From Gluconobacter thailandicus F149-1 = NBRC 100600 (lineage in GTDB: Bacteria > Pseudomonadota > Alphaproteobacteria > Acetobacterales > Acetobacteraceae), in contig NZ_BANH01000019.1 in assembly GCF_000964465.1 (NCBI RefSeq), forward strand, positions 34,103-98,102: 64,000 bases of DNA. Direction: 5' to 3'. The translations under genes and the position numbers were made by a program. The notes beneath the pieces are model-generated. The model was not told the DNA's origin and did not search any database. It worked only from the letters and a program-made list of their open reading frames with translations. Shown one piece after another: positions 53,341 to 61,747 of the stretch (position 1 is its first letter; every line of letters starts with the position of its first letter).

Positions 53341-53943
53341 ATGACCAGACGCCTTTATGGAATTCCGCTTTCCGGTCATGTGCATCGTGTCAGGCTGTTC
53401 CTGTCTGTTCTGAAGCTGGACTACGACTTCGTTGAGGCCAGCATGCAGTCTCCGGAAGTTCTGCGCCTCAATCCCCTGGGACAGATTCCCGTTTTTGAAG
53501 ATGGGGGCATCATTCTCACAGATAGCAATGCCATCCTCGTGTATCTGGCTAAAACCTATGCACCTGACAGTCACTGGCTGCCAGAGGACCCGCTGGGTGC
53601 AGCGCATGTCCAGAAATGGTTTTCGATTGCGGCCGGGGAGTTGCGCTATGGCCCGGCAATAGCGAGAGCTGCAACAATCTGGAAGCGCCCGGAGGAGATT
53701 GCTCCCGCACAGGCCAAAGCTGGAAAGCTCCTTCCTTTCATGGAAAGCGAACTGGCCAACCGGTCTTTTCTGGCAGGCAACCAACCGACGCTCGCGGATC
53801 TGTCCTGTTACGCTTATACGGCCCGTGCTCCTGAAGGAGGAATTTCTCTTCAGCCTTATCCCAATATTCGCAAATGGCTTGACAATGTGGAAGCACTTCC
53901 GGGGTTTGTTTCGATGCCGCACGCACCTGAAGGTGGCATTTGA
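53341..53943 (+). CDS. Glutathione S-transferase family protein
   Basis: A 200-residue cytosolic GST: thioredoxin-like N-domain (LYGIPLSGHVHRVRLFLSVLKLDYDFVEA...LNPLGQIPVFEDGGIILTDSNAILVYLAKTY) with the cis-Pro and TDSNAI glutathione-binding motifs, and an all-helical C-domain with FLAGNQPTLADLSCYAY. Start at 53341 with AGGAG six bases upstream. The substrate is unknown; it diverges from fRMsr. Confidence 0.87.
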   Translation: MTRRLYGIPLSGHVHRVRLFLSVLKLDYDFVEASMQSPEVLRLNPLGQIPVFEDGGIILTDSNAILVYLAKTYAPDSHWLPEDPLGAAHVQKWFSIAAGELRYGPAIARAATIWKRPEEIAPAQAKAGKLLPFMESELANRSFLAGNQPTLADLSCYAYTARAPEGGISLQPYPNIRKWLDNVEALPGFVSMPHAPEGGI

Positions 53944-54074
53944 GTAGTATTTATTTTCAAATCATTCTCGCAAGATAGAGAGAATTATTAGAAAAAATTT
54001 ATATTCAATAAAAAGAGTTTCCTCATCACTTCATCTTCTTAAAAGAGGTGGGCCTTTCGTTCGGAAGAACCATC

Positions 54075-55550
54075 ATGAAACTGACTTCGGAAACTCTGGC
54101 TCATCTTCCAGAGACCATTCTTACCTCCCCCTATGATCGCCAGAAGGTGACTGCGGGGATTGCCCATCTCAGTGTCGGCAATTTCCATCGTGCGCATCAG
54201 GCCGTCTATACGGATCGCGCCCTGGCCCTTCCCGGTCAGGAAAGCTGGGGCATTGTTGGCATCGGCCTGATGGACGTGCCTTCCGAAGTGCAGAAAGCCG
54301 AGGCTCTTCAGGCTCAAAACGGTCTTTATACGCTTCGGGAATGCCCGGCTGGCCGAGCTGATGTCGTCCGGGTCGTGAAGTCTCTCGTAGAATATATTCA
54401 CGCGCCCGCAGACCGTGCAGCAGCGCTGAAGCGCCTGACCGATCCGGCCATTCGCATCGTCACCATGACGATTACGGAAGGTGGTTATTACATGGATGAG
54501 GCCGGCCACTTCATGACCGATCACCCCGCCATCACCGATGATCTCAAGCGCGATGTGCCGGAAACCGTCTTCGGTATTCTGACAGAATCCCTACGCCTGA
54601 GGCGCGAGGCAGGCGTGAATGCCTTCACGATCCTGTCCTGTGACAACGTTCCCTCCAATGGCGAGATAGCCCGTCGCGCAGTTCTGTCCTTTGCACGTCT
54701 GAAAGACGACGAACTGGCAGACTGGATTTCACGCAATGTCGCCTTCCCGTCCTGCATGGTGGATCGCATCACGCCTGCTGTCGGTCCGGCAGACATCGAG
54801 CGCCTTGATCGGGAAAGCGGCATTGAAGACCGCGCGCCCCTCTTCTGCGAAGACTTCATTCAGTGGGTCGTGGAAGACAAGTTTCCGGAAGGTCGCCCGG
54901 CATGGGAGGAAACTGGAGTCCTCTTCACGGATGACGTTGAGCCTTACGAGCAGGTAAAGCTCCGGATGCTCAACGCCTCTCACTCCATGCTGGCCCTTCC
55001 GGCCGTGCTGATGGGGTATCGCTTCGTCAGTGAAGCCATGGAGGACGAGAACCTCTTCCGCCTGTTGCAGCAGTTCCTCGGCTTCGATTCCGAACCGCAG
55101 CTCAACGCCCCGCCGGGGATGAGCCTGCCGGAATATGGCGCTCTCCTGTTGCAGCGTTTCCGCAACAAGGCCGTCAGTGACCAACTTCTGCGAATTGCCT
55201 CTGACAGCACATCAAAGCTGCCCGTCTTTGTGCGCCCAACAGCAGAGACCGTTGTGCAAGACAATGGCGACATGCGCCGCATTGCCTTCCTGTTGGCCTG
55301 CTACTGCACTTATCTCGGCGGGTTTGATGACAAGGGAACGGAATTCCCGGTCACGGAGCCTCGTCTCAGCAAAGAAGACCGCGCGCTGGCTGGCTCTTCG
55401 GACCCTGCCAAGGCGCTTGATATGAGTGTGTTCGCAGGCTGGGGCCTGACGGACAATCCGGAGTTCGTGCGCCTCTTCGTTGAAATGCGCATCAGCCTTC
55501 AGGATCGTAGAACAGCAGCGACGCTGGTAGACGTCATTTCTCCACGCTGA
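54075..55550 (+). CDS. Mannitol dehydrogenase family protein (polyol:NAD(P) oxidoreductase)
   Basis: A 491-residue long-chain dehydrogenase that interconverts a polyol, typically mannitol, and its ketose (fructose). The N-terminal Rossmann domain starts near residue 27 (AHLSVGNFHRAHQAVYTDRAL) and the C-terminal domain holds the catalytic KxxxxNxxH motif in VKLRMLNASHSMLALP. VTMTITEGGYYMDEAGHF and SCDNVPSNGE are conserved in the family. This resembles the cytoplasmic NAD(P)-dependent mannitol dehydrogenases of Gluconobacter. GGAAGAA lies eight bases before the start. The leader (53944-54074) is unusually AT-rich. Confidence 0.9.
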   Translation: MKLTSETLAHLPETILTSPYDRQKVTAGIAHLSVGNFHRAHQAVYTDRALALPGQESWGIVGIGLMDVPSEVQKAEALQAQNGLYTLRECPAGRADVVRVVKSLVEYIHAPADRAAALKRLTDPAIRIVTMTITEGGYYMDEAGHFMTDHPAITDDLKRDVPETVFGILTESLRLRREAGVNAFTILSCDNVPSNGEIARRAVLSFARLKDDELADWISRNVAFPSCMVDRITPAVGPADIERLDRESGIEDRAPLFCEDFIQWVVEDKFPEGRPAWEETGVLFTDDVEPYEQVKLRMLNASHSMLALPAVLMGYRFVSEAMEDENLFRLLQQFLGFDSEPQLNAPPGMSLPEYGALLLQRFRNKAVSDQLLRIASDSTSKLPVFVRPTAETVVQDNGDMRRIAFLLACYCTYLGGFDDKGTEFPVTEPRLSKEDRALAGSSDPAKALDMSVFAGWGLTDNPEFVRLFVEMRISLQDRRTAATLVDVISPR

Positions 55551-55629
55551 ACAGGATCTGGCCTGTTGCCTGATATCCTGGCAGCAGGTCATGATTGTCT
55601 GAAACCATCTCCAGGACCGGAATTGCCGC

Positions 55630-56376
55630 ATGATCATCAAAACTGACGAAACAGTCGATCTTCAGACGCCAACCGGCTCCATGCGCGTACATGTGTTCCG
55701 CCCTGTTCAGGAAGGGCGTTTTCCCGCTGTCATCCTGTATTCAGAAATCTATCAGGTGACAGCCCCCATCGAACGGCTTGGTGCCATGATTGCGGGTCAG
55801 GGCTATATCGTCGCCATTCCCGAAGTTTATCATGAGTATGAACCCGCCGGGACGGCCCTCGCCTATGACAAGGAAGGAACGGACCGGGGGAATAACCTGA
55901 AATATACCAAGCCAGTTTCTGCCTTCGACAGTGACACGGCAGCAATCATTGCATGGTTACAGGAAAATCCTCTCTGCACTGGTGCCATCGGGGCTTTCGG
56001 CGTCTGTCTTGGCGGTCATCTTGCCTACCGTGCAGCGCTTCACCCTGCCATTCGCGCGACGGCCTGTTTCTATGCGACGGATCTACACTCAGCAACGCTC
56101 GGCGCAGGAAAGTCCGATGATTCCCTTGCCAGGGCCACGGACATCAAGGGTGAGCTGATGATGGTCTGGGGTCAGTCTGACCCTCATGTCCCCTATGCGG
56201 GGCGCCGGATTATCCGGGATCGACTGGAAGACGCTGGCGTTGCGCTGGAATGGCATGAGGTCAACGGTCAACATGCTTTCCTGCGCGACGGCGCACCGCG
56301 CTTTGATGCTGCCCTCTTCCTTCAGGCCATGAACTGGACGAACAATCTGTTTCAACGCGCCCTGACACGCGGATAA
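55630..56376 (+). CDS. Dienelactone hydrolase family protein
   Basis: Alpha/beta hydrolase of 248 residues. The Cys nucleophile is in AFGVCLGGHLAYRA (G-x-C-x-G-G); the Asp of the triad is in MMVWGQSDPHVPY and the His in VNGQHAFLRD. SEIYQVTAPIERLGAMIAGQGYIVAIPEVYHEY is typical of the family. Substrates in this organism are unknown. Convergent with the aldo/keto reductase, with a terminator serving the other strand between them. Confidence 0.88.
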   Translation: MIIKTDETVDLQTPTGSMRVHVFRPVQEGRFPAVILYSEIYQVTAPIERLGAMIAGQGYIVAIPEVYHEYEPAGTALAYDKEGTDRGNNLKYTKPVSAFDSDTAAIIAWLQENPLCTGAIGAFGVCLGGHLAYRAALHPAIRATACFYATDLHSATLGAGKSDDSLARATDIKGELMMVWGQSDPHVPYAGRRIIRDRLEDAGVALEWHEVNGQHAFLRDGAPRFDAALFLQAMNWTNNLFQRALTRG

Positions 56377-56408
56377 AACAAAAAAGGGGCTTCCGTTTCT
56401 GGAAGCCC
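56377..56408 (-). terminator. Terminator of the aldo/keto reductase gene
   Basis: An 8-bp stem GGGCTTCC/GGAAGCCC with loop GTTTCT, followed on the minus strand by a T-run broken by one G. It starts nine bases past the reductase stop. Confidence 0.8.
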
Positions 56409-56416
56409 GCATGTTC

Positions 56417-57253
56417 TCAGAACTCTTCGTAAACAGCAGGATCCTGATTCTTGAGGCGCCCGTCAGGGCGAGCCAGCGTGGCAATCGCTGCCATGTCTTC
56501 ATCCGTCAGGGTGAAGTCAAAAATGGACCTGTTTTCTATCTGTCGTTTCGGTGTTGCCGATTTGGGAATCGGAACAGACCCAAGCTGATGATGCCAGCGC
56601 AGGATGACCTGACCGACACCCTTTCCAACCCTCTTTGCGATCTTCTCCAATAGTGGGTTGGTCAGCAGATCATTGGCACGCCCCAATGGACTCCAAGCCT
56701 GCGTGACGATCCCATGATCATGATTCCATTTCCGCATTTCATCCTGCGGAAAATAGGGGTGAAGTTCGATCTGGTTGATGGACGGCAGCACGCCCGTCTC
56801 AGCTTCAAGGCGTTCCAGATGCTCTGGCAGGAAGTTGCACACGGCAATGGAGCGGATTTGCCCCCGCTTCTTAGCCTCAATCAGGGCTTTCCAGGCTTCC
56901 ACATATTTGCCCTGCTTCGGGTTCGGCCAGTGGATGTAATACAGGTCGTAATAGTCCACCTGCGCGCGATACAGGGACTCTTCAATCGTCGTCAGAGCCT
57001 CGTCATAGGCATGGTGTCGCCCGGGTAGCTTTGAAGCGATCCGTAACGTCTTGCGGTCACGCCCACTTTCCTTCACGGCACGACCAACGGCTCCTTCGTT
57101 TTCATAATTAAAAGCACTATCCAGCGCGTCATAGCCAACATTCAGGGCACTTTTCATCGCCTCAACACCCGCGGCACCATTCAGCTTGTATGTTCCGAAC
57201 GTCATGGCTGGAAACGTGGTACCATCATTTAGGGTGAGTGTCGGGATCGGCAT
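56417..57253 (-). CDS. Aldo/keto reductase (2,5-diketo-D-gluconate reductase-like)
   Basis: NADPH-dependent carbonyl reductase of 278 residues. The catalytic tetrad is present: Asp and Tyr in DSAFNYENE, Lys in ASKLPG, His in YIHWPNP; NQIELHPYFPQ and the NADPH-binding VPIPKSATPKR block follow. The sequence fits AKR5-type enzymes, which reduce 2,5-diketogluconate, fructose or small aldehydes. AAGGA precedes the start at seven bases. A 20-bp palindrome with a TetR-like core lies 11 bases upstream of the start. Confidence 0.9.
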   Translation of the reverse strand: MPIPTLTLNDGTTFPAMTFGTYKLNGAAGVEAMKSALNVGYDALDSAFNYENEGAVGRAVKESGRDRKTLRIASKLPGRHHAYDEALTTIEESLYRAQVDYYDLYYIHWPNPKQGKYVEAWKALIEAKKRGQIRSIAVCNFLPEHLERLEAETGVLPSINQIELHPYFPQDEMRKWNHDHGIVTQAWSPLGRANDLLTNPLLEKIAKRVGKGVGQVILRWHHQLGSVPIPKSATPKRQIENRSIFDFTLTDEDMAAIATLARPDGRLKNQDPAVYEEF

Positions 57254-57263
57254 ATTCTGGTCC

Positions 57264-57283
57264 TTCTGACTGTCTGGTCAGAA
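57264..57283. promoter_or_regulatory. Palindromic operator upstream of the aldo/keto reductase
   Basis: Perfect 7-bp arms TTCTGAC and GTCAGAA flank TGTCTG. The GAC...GTC spacing resembles TetR/AcrR operators. It lies 11 bases upstream of the minus-strand start. A second repeat, TGCATG-N6-CATGCA, is at 57320-57337. No regulator gene adjoins. Confidence 0.45.
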
Positions 57284-57355
57284 TAGTACGCATGACGATG
57301 GAAAGACGTTTCATGCCGATGCATGTTTGTGCATGCACCTCCGCGCGTCAGAAAC

Positions 57356-57396
57356 AAAAAAAAGGCCCCTGTCCTTTTCAGGATAGGGGCCTTTTT
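57356..57396. terminator. Bidirectional terminator downstream of murA
   Basis: An 11-bp hairpin GGCCCCTGTCC/GGATAGGGGCC (one G-T pair) with loop TTTTCA and A/T runs on both sides. It ends 18 bases past the murA stop. Confidence 0.9.
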
Positions 57397-57413
57397 GAGA
57401 CGCTACAGTCAGA

Positions 57414-58670
57414 TCAATCTGAAACGCGAGCAATATCTGCACCGCAGGCTGCAAGCTTGCGATCCACACCCTCATAACCGCGATCAAGATGATAAATACG
57501 GCTGAGCTGCGTCTCCCCTTCAGCCGCCAGGCCGGCAAGGATCAAAGAGAAAGACGCCCGAAGATCGGTCGCCATGACCGGCGCGCCAGAGAGCTTTTCC
57601 ACCCCACGGATAATGGCGGAACGGCCATGCGGATTGATCCGCGCGCCCATCCGGTTCAGTTCGGGAACATGCATGAAGCGGTTTTCGAAGATCGTTTCCG
57701 TAATCATGGAAGCGCCTTCAGCCACGGACAACATGGCCATGAACTGGGCCTGCATATCTGTCGGGAAGCCAGGATACGGCTCCGTCATGATGTCCACGCC
57801 CTGAAGACGGCCCGTTCGACGCACGCGCAGACCACGAGCCTCTTCCGTCACTTCCACGCCGGTTTCTTCCAGCGTGCGAACAACAGCGCCAAGATCATCT
57901 GCACAGCCGCCAACCAGCAGCAGATCGCCTCCGGTGATGCCCGCAGCACAGGCATAGGTGCCGCATTCGATACGGTCCGGCATGACGGCATATTCTGCAC
58001 CGTGAAGGGCTTCAACACCTTCGATGATCAACGTACCCGATCCGGCACCCGTGATTTTTGCGCCCATCGCATTCAGGCAGTTCACCAGATCGGTAATTTC
58101 CGGCTCACGCGCGGCATTCATGATCTCGGTGCGCCCCTTGGCCAGCGTAGAGGCCATAAGCAGGTTCTCGGTCGCACCCACACTGGCAAACGGCAGGACG
58201 ATCCGATCGCCCTTCAGGCCATTCGGAGCACGCGCGTTGATATAGCCATTTTCCAGACGAATTTCAGCACCCAGCGCCTCAAGACCCTTGAGATGCATGT
58301 CCACCGGACGCGTTCCAATTGCGCAGCCGCCCGGGAGCGAGACCTTGGCTTCACGCGCACGCGCCAGCAGCGGACCAAGCACGAGAATGGAGGCGCGCAT
58401 CTTGGAAACGACGTCGTATGGCGCTTCGACAGAGGCAATCTCGCCACCAATGGACAACGTGCGCGGACCAGCATCGTCAACCGCAATGCCCAGACGTGTC
58501 AGCAGGTTGCGCATCGTCTTGATGTCGGCAATCTGCGGCACGTTGGACAGGACGAGGCGCTCGGCCGTCAGCAGGCCGGCCACCATGAGCTTGAGGCCGG
58601 AATTTTTCGCACCGCCGATCTCGATTTCGCCCACAAGGCGACGGCCACCGCGAATAATGAAACGATCCAT
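57414..58670 (-). CDS. murA: UDP-N-acetylglucosamine 1-carboxyvinyltransferase
   Basis: First committed step of peptidoglycan synthesis: enolpyruvyl transfer to UDP-GlcNAc. The 418-residue protein has GGAKNSGLK with catalytic Lys22, the fosfomycin-target Cys116 in [11 protein letters not shown] (Cys present, so fosfomycin sensitivity is expected), the [13 protein letters not shown] loop, and [14 protein letters not shown] near the C-terminal third. Codons and length are standard. Followed by a strong terminator. Confidence 0.97.
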   Translation of the reverse strand: MDRFIIRGGRRLVGEIEIGGAKNSGLKLMVAGLLTAERLVLSNVPQIADIKTMRNLLTRLGIAVDDAGPRTLSIGGEIASVEAPYDVVSKMRASILVLGPLLARAREAKVSLPGGCAIGTRPVDMHLKGLEALGAEIRLENGYINARAPNGLKGDRIVLPFASVGATENLLMASTLAKGRTEIMNAAREPEITDLVNCLNAMGAKITGAGSGTLIIEGVEALHGAEYAVMPDRIECGTYACAAGITGGDLLLVGGCADDLGAVVRTLEETGVEVTEEARGLRVRRTGRLQGVDIMTEPYPGFPTDMQAQFMAMLSVAEGASMITETIFENRFMHVPELNRMGARINPHGRSAIIRGVEKLSGAPVMATDLRASFSLILAGLAAEGETQLSRIYHLDRGYEGVDRKLAACGADIARVSD

Positions 58671-58683
58671 AACTATGCGCTCC

Positions 58684-59235
58684 TTACAGGCGAGGCGTCG
58701 TTACGCCAGACTGGCGCATGTATTTACCGGCACGATCTGCATAGCTGACTTCACAGGGGCTCGCGCCCTGGAAGAACAGGAACTGGCAGATCCCTTCATT
58801 GGCGTAGATGCGGGCTGGCAGCGGCGTGGTGTTGCTGATCTCGATCGTGACCTGCCCCTCCCACTCCGGCTCCAGCGGTGTGACATTCACGATGATGCCG
58901 CAGCGGGCATAGGTGGACTTGCCGAGGCAGACAACCAGCGTGTCCCGCGGGATGCGGAAGTATTCCACCGTATGCGCCAGCGCGAAGCTGTTCGGGGGAA
59001 TCGTGATGTCCCCCGTTCGCGTTACGAAGCTGTTTGCTGCAAAATTCTTCGGGTCCACGATGGCACTGTCAACATCCGTGAAGATCTTGAAATCTTCAGC
59101 GACGCGAGCATCGTAACCATAGGACGACAGACCGTAGGAAATAACGCCTTCCCGTTTCTGGTTTTCCACAAACGGTTCGATCATGCCGTGTTCTTTGGCC
59201 ATCTGGCGGATCCAGGTATCAGGCATGATCGGCAT
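58684..59235 (-). CDS. dcd: dCTP deaminase
   Basis: Converts dCTP to dUTP for thymidylate synthesis. The 183-residue protein matches Dcd from [19 protein letters not shown] through [69 protein letters not shown] with the catalytic Glu in IEISN. Start at 59235; TAGGAG lies 11 bases upstream. Thirteen bases separate it from murA on the same strand. Confidence 0.95.
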   Translation of the reverse strand: MPIMPDTWIRQMAKEHGMIEPFVENQKREGVISYGLSSYGYDARVAEDFKIFTDVDSAIVDPKNFAANSFVTRTGDITIPPNSFALAHTVEYFRIPRDTLVVCLGKSTYARCGIIVNVTPLEPEWEGQVTIEISNTTPLPARIYANEGICQFLFFQGASPCEVSYADRAGKYMRQSGVTTPRL

Positions 59236-59307
59236 GGACGCATTAACTCCTACGCGTGGGGATCGATCTGCTCTACCGATAGCAGCCCGATCACGCAATG
59301 TGTCGGT

Positions 59308-60210
59308 TCAGCCATTTTCCGTGAGGTGCTGTTGCCTTTTGACAAGCCAACGCGGTCTCATTTCGCTGGCCAGCACCCCACAGACAATCAAACCCGCCCC
59401 GAGAAGAGTCGTGGCTGGAAGCTGATCCCCCGCAATCCAGCCCACCAGACCGCCCCAGACAGGCTCGCCAGCATAAATAATAGCGGCTTTTGAAGGGGGC
59501 ACGGATTTTTGGGCCCAGTTCATGACAAGCTGCACCAATGCACTGAGGCTCCCCAGCGCTGCGGCGCACGCAACCCAGATCCACGAGAAAGCCGGGACGT
59601 GCTCTCCCATGATCGGCATGAGCAACAGGGCGAACAAACCGCCTCCGGCAAGCTGGCACACCGTGATTCGGCGGCTATCCACGCCTTGAGCAAATAGACT
59701 GATCAGCACAATCTCGCTTGCAACCGCGCAGGCTGCGAGAACCGTCAGAAGATCACCATGGCTGAATGTCAGATTCAGAGCCTCCGGACCAGCCAGAGCA
59801 ATCAGGCCAGCAAAAGCCAGACCTATACCAATCCAGCTCATGAAATGGGGAGGCTTGCGCAGGATTGCCCACTGAAACAGAGGCACCAGGGGAACATAAA
59901 GCGCCGTAATGAACGCCGATCGACTGCTGCTGACAAACTGTAAGCCAGCACTCTGGAACACATATCCAACCGAGAGCGCTATACCGATGATGAACCCGGA
60001 GCGGATTTCCCGTCGGGTCACACCAGCCATATGCTTTCCCGCCAGGCAGGCGACCATAAAAGCAGCCATCAGAAACCGCACACCTACGAAGAAGAGTGGT
60101 CCGCTATGTTGCATGGCGAGATGCAGAACGAGAAACGTTCCGCCCCACAGGGCCGTCACCCCTGTCAGAGCCAGTTCCTGCGGCGTGGGAGTTGCCAGAC
60201 GAAATTTCAC
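59308..60210 (-). CDS. EamA/DMT-family permease
   Basis: A 300-residue membrane protein with ten predicted helices in two EamA repeats: first VTALWGGTFLVLHLAM...GVRFLMAAFMVACLA, second after about residue 150 (AACAVASEIVLISLFAQG), ending in KAAIIYAGEPVWGGLVGWIAGDQLPATTLLGAGLIVCGVL. Such permeases export amino acids, nucleobases or other metabolites; the substrate is unknown. It starts eight bases after the small basic gene and precedes dcd by 72 bases. Confidence 0.87.
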   Translation of the reverse strand: MKFRLATPTPQELALTGVTALWGGTFLVLHLAMQHSGPLFFVGVRFLMAAFMVACLAGKHMAGVTRREIRSGFIIGIALSVGYVFQSAGLQFVSSSRSAFITALYVPLVPLFQWAILRKPPHFMSWIGIGLAFAGLIALAGPEALNLTFSHGDLLTVLAACAVASEIVLISLFAQGVDSRRITVCQLAGGGLFALLLMPIMGEHVPAFSWIWVACAAALGSLSALVQLVMNWAQKSVPPSKAAIIYAGEPVWGGLVGWIAGDQLPATTLLGAGLIVCGVLASEMRPRWLVKRQQHLTENG

Positions 60211-60218
60211 CCTCAGGC

Positions 60219-60398
60219 TCAGTTTTCTGAGGAGGACGAAGGCGTTGCCGGACGGATACGTTGTTGCTGCTTACGGCGCAGCAGATTGGCACGAAGAGCT
60301 TTGGCTTCCCGCTCTGCACGGGCATCCCGGGCGGCCTTTGCCTTGTCCGTCAGGTGGACGGGCTGTTTATCGTTTTCGGAGCTGTCAGGTGTCATCAT
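60219..60398 (-). CDS. Small basic hypothetical protein
   Basis: A 59-residue protein, mostly a charged helix (LTDKAKAARDARAEREAKALRANLLRRKQQQR) with short polar ends. I do not recognise a function, though short KAARxAREAxALRANLxRRK proteins recur in alphaproteobacteria. Its start (60398 or 60395) overlaps the end of the glycosyltransferase gene by about 14 bases, and it is followed closely by the EamA gene, so it sits in an operon. Too short for most gene callers to support strongly. Confidence 0.6.
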   Translation of the reverse strand: MMTPDSSENDKQPVHLTDKAKAARDARAEREAKALRANLLRRKQQQRIRPATPSSSSEN

Positions 60399-61569
60399 TC
60401 TGTCCATCGAAAGACGCTCGAAGGTGCGTTCCAAGCAACTCGTCATATACACCGAGCGTCGCGGACTGCATCTGCCGGATCGTATAATTCTGCAAGACGT
60501 GCTGGCGGGCATTCTCGGCGAGGTATGCCCGTGTCTCGTCATCAATCGAAAGCGTGGCCGCGAGAGCTTCCGCCAGGGCCTTTGGATTGTCTGGCGGGAC
60601 AACCAGCCCGGTCTGGCCGGGAAGGACAGTCTCCATCATGGCGCCCTGTGCCGTCCCGATCACAGGCTTTCCCATCATCTGGGCTTCAACCAGAGTACGG
60701 CCAAAAGGCTCCGGACGCAGGGAAGGAGCCACCACAACCGTTGCCAACGCATAGGCTGCAGGCATGTCCTGACAGGTTCCACCAAAACGGACACACTCTT
60801 CCAAGCCCAGTTCCCTTACACGCTGCCCAAGCGAGCGTGCGAACTTCCGGTCCGTTTCTGGCCCGGCAAGAACACAGATCCAGGGTTCAAGAGCCGTCTG
60901 CTTCAAGAGGGCCAATGCGTCCACCAGAACGCGTTGACCCTTCCATGCCGTCAGACGCGCAGGCATCAGAATGACATGGGCACCATGCGGGATGGTCCAT
61001 GTTTCGGCCAGCTTCTGGATGCGCTCACCCGAGATGGCTGCGGGATTGAAGAGGAGTGGATCGGCACCACGCGGAATGGTTCGAAGACGATCTGCCTGAA
61101 CGCCGTACTGCCCTGAAAGACGCCCGGAAATGTAGTGCGAAATTGCGATGACCCTTGCACCCCGGGCCAGCACCGAATTGTAGAATTTCTTGCCCCACCA
61201 GCCAGCCTCGTGGACGCCATGCCACGTTGTCACGAAAGGAATGTTCTCGCGGCGGCAGGCGAGCCAGGCGGCCCATGCCGGAATACGGGACCGGGCGTGA
61301 ACCAGATCAACCTGCTGCTCCCGGATCAGTTTCTGGAGTTCACGGGCACGGCGCCGAACAGAAAACGGCGATTTCGATTTGAGATCCAGCGGCACATGCA
61401 CTGCTCCGACGTGGCGGAGTTGCACAAGAAGAGGACCCGTCTTCGAAGCGACAATGGCCTTGCCACCAGCCTGTGTGATGGCAGCCGCAATTTCAATAGC
61501 TCCCCGCTCCAGGCCGCCCGTGCTGAGGGCTGGCAGAACCTGCAAGATAACGGGGGAGTGGGCAGTCAT
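60385..61569 (-). CDS. Glycosyltransferase family 4 protein
   Basis: A 394-residue GT-B glycosyltransferase. The N-domain starts VILQVLPALSTGGLERGAIEIAAAI with VDLVHARSRIPAWAAWLA and FVTTWHGVHE; the C-domain has VILMPARLTAWKGQRVLVDALALL and the nucleotide-sugar motif ATVVVAPSLRPEPFGRTLVEAQMMGKPVIGTAQGAMMETV with the E-X7-E pair. Likely LPS core or exopolysaccharide synthesis. Start taken at 61569; ATG 61587 is an in-frame alternative, and neither has a clear ribosome binding site. Confidence 0.87.
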   Translation of the reverse strand: MTAHSPVILQVLPALSTGGLERGAIEIAAAITQAGGKAIVASKTGPLLVQLRHVGAVHVPLDLKSKSPFSVRRRARELQKLIREQQVDLVHARSRIPAWAAWLACRRENIPFVTTWHGVHEAGWWGKKFYNSVLARGARVIAISHYISGRLSGQYGVQADRLRTIPRGADPLLFNPAAISGERIQKLAETWTIPHGAHVILMPARLTAWKGQRVLVDALALLKQTALEPWICVLAGPETDRKFARSLGQRVRELGLEECVRFGGTCQDMPAAYALATVVVAPSLRPEPFGRTLVEAQMMGKPVIGTAQGAMMETVLPGQTGLVVPPDNPKALAEALAATLSIDDETRAYLAENARQHVLQNYTIRQMQSATLGVYDELLGTHLRASFDGQNDDT

Positions 61570-61657
61570 GAGGGTGCGACGAGCCATTCTGAAAGTACGA
61601 GCCAGACGAAGCCCCGTTTCAGACTGCCCGCTCGCTGGAAAGAGCCAAAAACGTCAA

Positions 61658-61696
61658 AAGGAGACTTCCCTGCATGGCTAGCACGAAAGTCTCCTT
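61658..61696 (-). terminator. Terminator of sldA
   Basis: Perfect 10-bp arms AAGGAGACTT (61658-61667) and AAGTCTCCTT (61687-61696), followed on the minus strand by TTGACGTTTTT. It is the second of two hairpins after sldA. Confidence 0.75.
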
Positions 61697-61708
61697 CTGA
61701 CGATGGAG

Positions 61709-61739
61709 TGTGGCGGATATGCATGACACATCCGCCACA
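61709..61739 (-). repeat. Second hairpin downstream of sldA
   Basis: Perfect 10-bp arms TGTGGCGGAT (61709-61718) and ATCCGCCACA (61730-61739), nine bases past the sldA stop and lacking a T-run. It may stabilise the 3' end of the abundant sldBA message. Confidence 0.6.
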
Positions 61740-61747
61740 GGACTTAA

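Noticed and set aside
57489..58748. 419-codon plus-strand frame opposite murA
   Set aside because: Arg/His/Thr-rich mirror frame; murA is complete with its catalytic residues.
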